Assembly: GCA_944474755.1 (NCBI GenBank)
Contig: OX104118.1
Span: 88,581,860 to 88,645,859, forward strand
Direction: 5' to 3'
Length of the DNA stretch: 64,000 bases
DNA from: Limnoperna fortunei
Lineage: Eukaryota; Mollusca; Bivalvia; Mytilida; Modiolidae
The stretch's first letter is position 1. Each line of letters opens with the position of its first letter. The notes under the pieces are model-generated. The model was not told the origin of the DNA. It worked only from the letters and a program-made list of their open reading frames with translations, and did no database searches. The translations under genes were made by a program, and so were the position numbers. Positions 28,601 to 40,600 of the stretch are shown piece by piece.

Positions 28601-31600
28601 ATGTTATGTTTGATGACAGTTATGGACAATATGTGATGTTTATTGACAGTTATGGACAATATGTGATGTTTATTGACAGTTATGGACAATATGTGAGCCT
28701 CTGGTTTTATTTACAGGAGTTTGGATCAGCAGGAACTGTAGCTGCCAGGGAATACCAGGAACTATTTGAGAAGAATCAGTCACTACAGAGGCAGATGTTG
28801 GCCTTGTCTGAGGAAAACATCGAATTTAAGTTTGAAAATGAACAGTTCAGGAAAGATGTTCCCAGATTAAAGGTATGATGTAGAAGTCTTCAGTTCAGTT
28901 GCCATGATGAAATATTTACATAAACTACCCAAGATGGGAAACATTATCAAATTAAAATTTTTATGGCATGCATCGTTTTACAAAAACTTAATCTGCCTTG
29001 AAAAAAAGTTTCATGCAATTAAGTGCATTGCTAAATATTGGCAGCCATCTTGTCTTCCAAATGGCTACAGAGACAGTCAACATATATGTCATATTGTCCA
29101 GTATAACATACTTCATTTATTTACTAATTTTCATTAAAATCCATAAACTTTTTGAGTTTTTAGAATTAATTTTTATTATTTTCCATTTTCAAAATTGGAC
29201 ACATTTTAAAAACTTATTCGACAACTTCAGGTCAACATACAGTCTCCAAGAAAACTTCCAGGCAAAATTTTGGCAGAAAGTGGAAGAATAATGACAAGAT
29301 TGTCAAAATATATGTTTATGGAAAAAATAAGCTAGTAATTTTCATAACTTTTCAATTTGACCCATTTAAAATTTGGTTTTGAAGAATCGCCTGTCACCTT
29401 CTATCTTACCAACACAGATATGGATATTTAAACTGTGATTGGAATTTTGATTTTCTAAATGAATTTTTTCAGGCAAGAGTGAAAGATTTACAAAAGTATG
29501 TAGAAGCTCTTAAAATAGAAAACACGCAACTTGGTGGACACAACACAACTCGATCTGGTGGATCACAAGATTCCTCGGTGTCCAGTGGAGTCAGAAGGGT
29601 AAGTTTGATTCCTCAGTGTCCAGAGGAGTTATAAGAATCAGTTTGATTCCTCAGTATAAAGTGGATTTAGATGGGTCAGTTGTATTTCCTTAGCGTCCAG
29701 TGGATTTAGATGGGTCAGTTGTATTTCCTTAGCGTCCAGTGGATTTAGATGTGTCAATTTTATTCCCCAGTGTCCTGTAGAGTTAAATGGGCTAGTTTGA
29801 TTTCTTCAGTGTCCTGTAGTGTTATAGGGTCAGTTTTGTTCCTCAGTGTCCTGTAGTGTTATAGGGTCAGTTTTGTTCCTCAGTGTCCTGTAGTGTTATA
29901 GGGTCAGTTTTGTTCCTCAGTGTCCTGTAGTGTTATAGGGTCAGTTTTGTTCCTCAGTGTCCTGTAGTGTTATAGGGTCAGTTTTGTTCCTCAGTGTCCT
30001 GTAGTGTTATAGGGTCAGTTTTGTTCCTCAGTGTCCTGTAGTGTTATAGGGTCAGTTTTGTTCCTCAGTGTCCTGTAGTGTTATAGGGTCAGTTTTGTTC
30101 CTCAGTGTCCTGTAGTGTTATAGGGTCAGTTTTGTTCCTCAGTGTCCTGTAGTGTTATAGGGTTAGTTTTGTTCCTCAGTGTCCTGTAGTGTTATAGGGT
30201 CAGTTTTGTTCCTCAGTGTCCTGTAGTGTTATAGGGTCAGTTTTGTTCCTCAGTGTCCTGTAGTGTTATAGGGTCAGTTTTGTTCCTCAGTGTCCTGTAG
30301 TGTTATAGGGTCAGTTTTGTTCCTCAGTGTCCTGTAGTGTTATAGGGTCAGTTTTGTTCCTCAATGTCCTGTAGTGTTATAGGGTCAGTTTTGTTCCTCA
30401 GTGTCCTGTAGTGTTATAGGGTCAGTTTTGTTCCTCAGTGTCCTGTAGTGTTATAGGGTCAGTTTTGTTCCTCAGTGTCCTGTAGTGTTATAGGGTCAGT
30501 TTTGTTCCTCAATGTCCTGTAGTGTTATAGGGTCAGTTTTGTTCCTCAGTGTCCTGTAGTGTTATAGGGTCAGTTTTGTTCCTCAGTGTCCTGTAGTGTT
30601 ATAGGGTCAGTTTTGTTCCTCAGTGTCCTGTAGTGTTATAGGGTCAGTTTTGTTCCTCAATGTCCTGTAGTGTTATAGGGTCAGTTTTGTTCCTCAGTGT
30701 CCTGTAGTGTTATAGGGTCAGTTTTGTTCCTCAGTGTCGTGTAGAGTTAGATGGGTCAGTATGATGTCTTCAGTGTCCTGTAGAGTTAGATGGGTCAGTT
30801 TGATTCCTCAGTGTCCATTGGAGTTAGATGGGTCATTTGATTCCTCTGTTTCCATTGAAGTTAGATGGGTCAGTTTGATTTCTCAGCGTCCAGTGGATTT
30901 AGATAGGTCAGTTTCATTCCTCAGCGTCCAGTGGAGTTAGATGAGTAAATTTGATTCCTCTGTATCAAGTGGGATTGAGATGGGTCAGTTGTATTCCTCA
31001 GTGTCTTTTAGAGTTAGATGGATATGTTTTGACAGGTTTTACAAACCTGAATTGTATTACAAAATTCTTAGTAGAATTAATTGTAGAAAATAATACATTT
31101 GTCTATAAATACATGTCCTTGATGTTGGTCAGTTGGTTTGTTAATGTTCGTTATTTTCAATATTTACTTAAAACATTAAATATTGTCTCACGTTTGATTT
31201 TTTAGGGGAACTTCTTGGGGAGTAAACACAATTTATTATATTTTGTCTGGAAATAAATCGAGTTTAATTTATCAAAAGATATTAAAATGGTTAGGATCAG
31301 GTTAAATGCAATGAACCACTCAAAGCCCATACTTAATGTGGATAACATGGTGGTGTTACAGATAGGAGAAAGTGGGAAGAGTACGAGAGAATTGGAGAAG
31401 ACGGTGGCTTTACTGAAGAAAGTAGTGGAGAGAGTTCAGGCTGAGAACGAGGTGTTGAAGAAGACTGCTGCAGGAGAGGCCAATATACGTATACAGACGC
31501 TACAGATAGAAAATGAAGGACTTAAGGTATCATTTACTTTGACCAGAACTGCAGTATACCACTATGAAACAAAATGGAATGATCTGCCAAATAATTTTAG

Positions 31601-34600
31601 GGAGAAAATGGGTTTTAACCAGTTTGAATGGGAAGGGGAGGGTTGTTTTTGTGCTTTCTGCAGGTAAATACACTGCAGCATACCCTATATACATTAACTG
31701 AAATGCAAGGCTCTCTGTGCTTAAGTTTTAGGCTGAATTAGTGCTAATGGTTTTTACTGTTTAGCTCACCTGACCCAAAGGGTCTGTTGTCGTCGGTACG
31801 TGGCATTGTCTGTAAACTTTTTACATTTAAATCTTCTCTGAAACCACTTGGCCATAATGTTCATTGGATGAACCTTTACAAAGTATGTGTTTTTTATTTC
31901 GATTGGAAAACTAATAGGGCTGCTACCGCAGTACTTAGTTTAACATAGGACCCTATGAGAAAAAAGTATAAAAAGGCTTCTTCTCTGAAACTGGTTAACT
32001 AATCAAAAGAAAACTGATTAGCAATATTTTTATGTTTTCTCTGCCGATCGGAAGTTCAAAATGGCCACCACAGCAGGACTTAGTTTAACATTATATATAA
32101 GGACCCGCTATGGGAAAAAGTTTAGAGGCTTCTTCTTGTCTGAAACCGATTAACCAATCAAACAAAACTTACTACCAATGATGCTTGGATGGTCCTCTAT
32201 AACGGTTATGTTTTTTATGCCAAACGGAAAATCAAAATGGCCACCACCACAGGACTTGGTTTAACATAGGATCCTATGGGGAAAAGTTTTAAAAGTCTTC
32301 TTCTCTGAAACCGGTTAACCAGTGGAAACTTGCTAGCAATATTGTTTGGATGGTCCCCTATAAAGTTTATGTTTTTTATGCCAATTGGAAATTCAAAATG
32401 GCTGCCACCCCAGGACTTATTTTTAACATTGGACCCTATGGGAAAAAGTTTTAAATGGCTTCTTCACTAAACCGGTTAACCAACAGACACAAAACTTACC
32501 GGCAATATTGTTTGGATGGTCCTCTTTGAAGTTTATGTTTTTTATACCACTAAGAAAATCAAAATGGCTGCCACTGCATGACTTAGTTTAACATAGGTCC
32601 CTATAGGGAAATTTTAAAAAAATCTTCTTTGAAACTAGTTAAACATGGAAACAAAACTTACTAGCAATATTGTTTGGATGGTCCTCTTATTGAAAATTAC
32701 AGAACCTAGTTTAACTTCAGGGAAATGCCGTCTTCATTGCCTATAAAATAAACTGCTTTATGTCATGTATCTGTAATGTCTGTGCCAACGCTTTCTTTTA
32801 TTGCTTTGTAACTTTTAGCTTAGTTTTTAGCCTGCCAGTTACATCATATTCTTATACATAACTTTCTTGCTCCACCTTTTTAACATGAGTTGCCTGCATG
32901 ATCAGCAATTGTCTTATGTGTTTTTGATTGTATTTTTAACTTAGAATGCATGTCTTGTACCTATGTCTGTGTCAGTTTATGTTTTTGTATTGTACTGTAT
33001 GTTTATTAAGTCTGTTGTTATTTCTGTCTCTACAGAGCTTATGGTTGTTGTCATATATTTCACTGACTTTAAATAAAATTTACTTGACTTGAGTTGACAA
33101 TACAAACATAAACTCCAACAATTGTTTACCTTTAAACAACTAAATATACAGAGTTATTGTACAGTGAATAATCACACTTTGTTCTTCTGTTATTGTGTCA
33201 AAGATAAAACCTGTTTCTAGACAGTGTACTGGTAACTGTTTAGACATTTCTGGGCAGTGTACTGGTACCAGTTTTGACATTTCTGGGCAGTGTACTGGTA
33301 CCAATTTTGACATTTCTGGGAAGTGTACTGGTACCAGTTGAGACATTTATGGGCACTAGTTTGAGTAACACTTAAGGATGTATTTTTCACCTGGATTCAT
33401 GCTATATATATTATAAACAGGGTCAACTTGAAGATTTAAGAAACAAGATGGGAGCAACATTGTCTGAGAGGTATACCAGTCAACAGAAAGGCACAGCTAA
33501 AATGATGACTGATTATGAAAAAATGAGAAAAGATTTGATGAAGGTAAAGGAGTATTAAGGTTAAGGTTGTACAGAATCCTGAGATAAGACATTTGTGTAT
33601 GATCAATTAGGTTTTACAGAATCCTGAGATTAGACATTTGTTCATGATTAAACTATTTCAAAACACTAGCTTGCAACTGTCATTAGTTTAGAAATCATTT
33701 TCCAAGACATGTACTAGATGCATACATTTATATTGATCTTTACCAATTATGTCTCCCCCCATTTGGTGGGGAGACATATTGTTTTTGTCCTGTCCGTCCG
33801 TCTGTCCATCACAAAGTTATTCCATAGCAAGTACACCATATGTGGTTGTGCATATTACCAGGAAATTGTTATCCTTAAAATTTTGGGGGAGTTATGGCCC
33901 TTTGAACTTAGAATTTTCCAACAATTTCTTGTAAATCATGGTTTCCACTCAACTCCTCTGAAACTACTGCATCAAATTTTACGAAACTTGGTGTGTAGCA
34001 AATATTTAGTTGTGCATATTACAAGGTAATTTTTATTCTCTGGGTCAAATCTGGGGAATGGGGGGAGACATCGTTTTTGTATGCAAAAACAAACTTTAAT
34101 TATTTTTATTTGACCCCGCTTCCAAGAATAGGGGATATACTGTTTTACCCTTGTCCATCCGTTCGTTCGTCCCTCCGTAACAAAAATTTCTGTCACAGTT
34201 TTTTAAGCAACTATAGGAAGCATATGGCTGCTGATATTTTGCATACTGATTTAGTACCATATGGTGTATTGTGATTTTATGCTCTTTGGTCATTCTACTT
34301 TCTGTTGACTGAATACTTTTTTTTTAAATCATGGGGTATCACTAGGAGTTCACAGATTTACCTTGTTTTTAAATCATGGGGTATCACTAGGAGTTCACAG
34401 ATTTACCTTGTTTTTAAATCATGGGGTATCACTAGGAGTTCACAGATTTACCTTGTTTTTAAATCATGGGGTATCACTAGGAGTTCACAGATTTACCTTG
34501 TTTTTAAATCATGGGGTATCACTAACAGCTCACAGATTTACCTTGTTTTTAAATCATGGGGTATCACTAGGAGTTCACAGATTTACCTTGTTTTTAAATC

Positions 34601-37600
34601 ATGGGGTATCACTAGGAGTTCACAGATTTACCTTGTTTTTAAATCATGGGGTATCACTAGGAGTTCACAGATTTACCTTGTTTTTAAATCATGGGGTATC
34701 ACTAGGAGCTCACAGATTTACCTTGTTTTTAAATCATGGGGTATCACTAGGAGCTCACAGATTTACCTTGTTTTTAAATCATGGGGTATCACTAGGAGTT
34801 CACAGATTTACCTTGTTTTTAAATCATGGGGTATCACTAGGAGTTCACAGATTTACCTTGTTTTTAAATCATGGGGTATCACTAGGAGTTCACAGATTTA
34901 CCTTGTTTTTCAAAATAAAGGTAATACTAATACTAACATCACTCAATAATCCATTATCCATTTACCACTAATGCAGAAATTCCTCAATAATTCATTATCT
35001 GTTAACAGTTAATGCAGGTCTTCCCCAATAATCCATTATGTGATATCTGTTGGCAGGAAATTGAGACAAATGAGAAGTTAAGGACAGAAATAAGAAATAT
35101 AGAATTCCAGAAAGAGCAACTCAATGCACAACTACAGGAATCAAAGTCCTTGTCAACACTAGACAGACCTACACAACAGTCTATGGAAACCAAAGGATGG
35201 AAAGCTTCTGTAGCTACAAGAATGTACGAGGGAAAGCTGAAAGATCTGGAGACGGACTTAGCTAAAAAGGTAACAGTTTGTCTGCTTGTAACATATCATG
35301 TACGAGGGAAAGCTGAAAGATCTAGAGACGGACTTAGCTAAAAAGGTAACAGTTTGTCTGCTTGTAACATATCATGTACGAGGGAAAGCTGAAAGAACTT
35401 GAGACAGACTTAGCTAAAAGGTAACAGTTTGTCTTTGTATAACATATCATGTACGAGGGAAAGCTGAAAGATATGGTGACGGACTTAGCTAAAAAGGTCA
35501 CAGTTTATCTTGTATAACATATCATGTATGAGGGAAAGCTGAAAGATCTGGAGACGGACTTAGCTTATAATTATACCAGTTTGTCTTTGTATAATATATC
35601 ATATACAGGTGAAAGCTGAAAGATCTCGAGACAGATTTACCTAAAAAAGGTAACAGTTTGTCTTAGTTTTAAGTATCATTTACGAAAGGAAGCTGTAAGA
35701 CCTGGACAGAGAATTAGCTTTTGTCTCGCCTGCGACGATAGTCACTGGAAGCGAGACACTTAAAACTTTGCTTTATATCTTTGTAAGCTGAAGCCCTAGG
35801 TCAATCAAATTGGTCCAGTGGTAGCTTATGATGAGTACCGGTACTTGCAGTCAGTCACCTGTCACCTGACCTTGACCTCAATTTTATGGTCCAGTGGCTA
35901 CGTTAAAGTTTTTGAATTAGGGCAGTTCCTCTGTAACCATTCATGGTAGGATGACAATATTTGGTATATAGTTTGCTGATGAATAGTACATGACTGTCCG
36001 TTATGTTGACCTCAGAGTCTATGTTAAAGTTTTTGGATTTGGTTAGTTTCTCTGTAACCATGCATTTTATTTTTTAAATGATAACAATTTAATGCTATTT
36101 ACGTGGTGCTCATGACATAATATTTACTGATGTGGAATGCAGGCAAGACATTTTTCTGTGTCCACAGATTTTAATGGAAATCTATGAGATCAGACATTTT
36201 TAGGGTTTTTCCTGAATATGACTTTTCCATGAACATGATGATTAGTAATATCAGTCACTGCTTACATGTCCAGAGCTTTTATTGGGTTACTCGCTGGTGT
36301 TTTTCATTGTGTCATGTGTTGTCCTGATTTTGTCATTGTCCTTTATTGACTGATCAGTTTTCCTACCTTTGTCCTGATTTTGTCATTGTCCTTTATTGAC
36401 TGATAGGTTTTCCTACCTTTGTCCTGATTTTGTCATAGTCCTTTATTGACTGATCAGTTTTCCTACCTTTGTCCTGATTTTGTCATTGTCCTTTGTGGAC
36501 TGATCGGTTTTCCTACCTTTGTCCTGATTTTGTCATTGTCCTTTTGTTGACTGATCGGTTTTCCTACCTTTGTCCTGATTTTGTCATTGTCCTTTTGTTG
36601 ACTGATCGGTTTTCCTACCTTTGTCCTGATTTTGTCATTGTCCTTTTGTTGACTGATAGGTTTTCCTACCTTCCTACCCTCCAACAATATGACTTTAATA
36701 ACTGACAGATGTTCTGGATAGATTATTTACAGCTAATGTGTAAAAATATAGTTATTCCTGCAGATACCCCATTGTAGATGTAGATATGTAGATGTAAAAT
36801 TGAGGAAATTATAGAAACATTTGATATGATAGATCCATGGCGTACATGCCACCCAGATGAAAGAAAGTACACTTGGCGCCAGTCCTCACCAATAAAACAA
36901 AGTCGTCTCGACTATTTTTTGGTTACACAAGATTTATTTTCACTTATGAGAAATCCAACTATAAATCCAGGTTATAAAACTGACCACTCAGCAATAACCT
37001 TTACATTCTCTGCTAACGTAGAAAAAAGAGGGAAAGGTTATTGGAAATTTAACTCCCAACTATTAAAAGAGTCAGATTATGTAGAAAAAGTTAAAATTTG
37101 TATAAGAGATACTGTTGCTGAATATCATACATCAGGTGATGTAGAAGACTTCTTAAATGTTAAACTCTCTTGCAATGATCAATTATTTTTTGAAATTTTA
37201 AAAATGAAAATACGGTCATTGTCAATAGAATACAGTATCTCAAAATCTAGAAAAGAGAAAAATATGATAGGCAAATTAGAAGAAGATATAGAAAAGTTAG
37301 AAAATATTATGAATGAGACTCCAAATGATTTTATCCTTAAGTCTTTACAAGACAGAAAATTTGAATTAGAAAATATGAGAGCAAAAAAAATTGAAGGTTT
37401 GATACTACAAGAGCCAACTGGCATGACAATGGTGAAAAGTGCTCTCAATACTTTTGTAAATTAGAAAAAACGAATTTTATTAAAAAAACAATTACCGAGC
37501 TCATTGACAATGAAGGCAATAAACTATCAAAACAGTCAGACATTCTGCTTGAACAACAAAATTTCTACAATAATTTGTACCTAAGCAGAAATGCTGACTG

Positions 37601-40600
37601 TGATGACAGTTCTTTTTTTCAACATAATGTTAAACTTACAGATGTACAAAAAGACTCTTGTGAGGGAAATATTACTTATAAAGAATGTGGAAAAGCACTC
37701 ATGTTAATGGAAAAAGCCCAGGTTCAGATGGCTTTACCTATACAAAAACAACAATTGAGGATATTCTATCATTAGATATTTTAAATTTTTCACCATTGTC
37801 AGAATTTCCTTTATATATCACTTGGAAATCAAAGGATTGCAATTCTTGAAAGATATTTTTAACCAGCATAGTGAAGATTTTAGTACTTTTGCTGAATTGA
37901 AACAGAAGCTACGGACCAGTAACTTCTTAAAATATTACAATCTTATTGCCAACATCCCGAAAGATATTAAAAATTTCGTTAAAAAAAACTGTAAAGCAGA
38001 GAGTATAAACTCGATTAATGGAGATAAATTTATAAACAAAATTGTTAATGATAAAAAGCCAAAATTTATTTATGATGAGTTTATTAATCAAATTGTGCAA
38101 ATGCCAGTGCAAAGGTTTTTGAAGTGGGAAGAAACTTTACAAATAGAAACAACAAACTGGTCAAAATATTTTGTAACTAAAAAAAAGTCATGTAAGAATG
38201 CATATTTATATAATTTTCAGTATAAATTTTTACATAGAATCATCCCAACAAACATTTTTTTGTACAAAATAAAACTGAAAGACTCACAACTGTGCTGCTT
38301 TGGTAAAAATAATGAAGAAACAATTGAACACTTATTTTATGAATGTACTATAACTAATCAGATTTGGGAATCAGTTATTAGTAAACTTAGATCATACTTT
38401 TGCAATGTAGCTTTTGACAAAGAAGGCTTATTTCTTGGTTTTGTTAATGGCACACCCCTATTTACTTATAATTATTACTAAAAGATACATTTACAAATGC
38501 AAACTAAATGAAGCACTACCAAATATCATTGAACTGCAGTGTAAAATACAACAATATAAACAGATTGAACGTTATATTGCAGAGAAAAATAACACAATGT
38601 CCAAGTATGAAAAATTCTGGGCTCCCTTACATCTTATTTTCTCATGATTTCAAATCGATTGTCAAGTTTGATATACATGTTGATGTACATGTTAATATAG
38701 TTTTATGTTATTGTAACGCAAGCTACAAAGATCACTTTAGATTATAAATAGGTGTTGGTTGAATGAGGTTGTGTGAGAGAGTGTGATCAACTTCTTTTTT
38801 AATTTTTACAGGCTCTTTAAGTATTTAGTCAAAATGTATTATATACCAAAATTAATTAGTCAGATTCTAAAGACTTATTTATAATCCCTGAAAACCCTAG
38901 TCAGGTGGTATTGTACAGGGAATTGTTAAATCCTGACTGCTGAAAAAAAAAAAAAAAAAAAAATGATTAGGCTCGTAGCTACTTCAAAGGCTAAATTTTT
39001 CCTCTCCTAACTAACCTCCCTATTTTTACAGCAGTATTCAAATGTATCTGAGCACACTCTTTGTCTTTCTATATCTCTGTTGGTTTATTGTTTGTAAACT
39101 TGTTCTCATCCTGAATACTGCTCACTGGACAGCAATTATCCAGTCAGTCAACTCCTGCTGACCATTACATTGTATTTATGAAAAAATTAAAAAAATGTAT
39201 GTATAAATTCTAGTATTATAATATTTTTCTATTTTTATTGGTGTCTTTTGACTCTCCTCTCATCTCAAATACATTGGTGTAGCAGCCGGTAAGGCAGGTA
39301 CAGCTTCCGCTGTACCAATATCAAATGCAGGTACGGCTTCCGCCGTACCAATATCAAATGCGATGCTATGCCTCTGTAGACATTTGCATGTGTCTCTGTT
39401 TTGCAGAACAAGATGTTGTCAGACACTAAGATATTGTTAAAGGAAGCAGCAGAGAGGGAGCAGTTATTGTTACAGGAGAGGGAAGATCTCAGACAAAAGG
39501 TATGTATTTTACTTAAGAAATCAGCAGAGAGGGAGCAGTTATCAATACAGGAGAGATAATATATCAGACAATAGGTGGGAGCAGTTATTGTTATACATAT
39601 ATGAAAGATAAGATCTCCAACAAAATCTAAGGCTTTACTAAAGGAAGTTTTAGAGAGGGAGCAGTTATTGTTACAGGAGATATCTCAGACTGAAGGAAGT
39701 TGCAGGATCTGATTCTAAAAAAAATAACTACATTTAGGTTCGAATAATTCTATTCATGCTGTATTTTATTTATATTAAGTGCTTTGATTGGATAAAAACA
39801 CTTAAATCGCGATATCTCAGATAATTTATAAAATGGATATTTCCTCTGAGCGGACTACTTTCAGTATCCAATGTAAACAAGATGGCGTCCTCCTAGCGTA
39901 TCATCAGGGAGAGGGGACAATGTTTTCTCTGCCACAATGATTTCCAATTAAATTGACTGAGATTTCTAATAAAACATAATATATAAACAATTTAGTGTTT
40001 AATTTTGCTTTTTTTCATATTAATATCTACAGAACCGTGATTCCTTTGGTACTATGTTTTGCATATCCCTATGCTTTCCGGCCTAGGTACGTTTTAAGGT
40101 CTAGATGGGTTTCGGTAACTGTTTTTGCTGTTTTAAAAATCACAACGATTATTTCACAGAATTATAAGGTGTAAACACAGAATTATAAGGAGTAAACACT
40201 CGGTTTTAGGAAATTATCAATGTGTAAACTCCGGCGACTCCCTCACAAACTTGACATAAAGTCCTTCGAACTTTATTTGGTTTGTGAGTGAGTCGCCGGA
40301 GTTTACACATTTATAATTTCCTAAAACCCAGTGTTTAATTCTATTGTGTTTCACATGACAAACTGGCTTCAGTTTGAGTTCAAACAAAAGAAGTCAAAGT
40401 TGTAACTTATGTTTCTTTTTAGAAATCCAGGTCAGGAAATAAATCATTACATCTCATGAAGTCATACCAATTCTGACAAAATTTAAGATTTTATACATTG
40501 AGGATCAGACAAAATTAAGTAATGAAATATTTATTCACAAAACAACTGAAGGAAATTCCACAAACACACACTTTTCGATGTTGAAGGAGACTTGCTCTTG

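Noticed and set aside
28904..29291. Two overlapping ORFs of 77 and 97 codons in the intron after exon 11
   Set aside because: AT-rich, no similarity to CEP290, no splice context, and two frames open at random.
34305..34971. Two overlapping 200-codon ORFs
   Set aside because: They come from the 45-bp array in the intron before exon 15, a multiple of three without stops.
36826..38481. Two host genes (212 and 219 codons)
   Set aside because: Both are parts of one broken LINE: the endonuclease end and the C-terminal knuckle, with frameshifts and no RT core.
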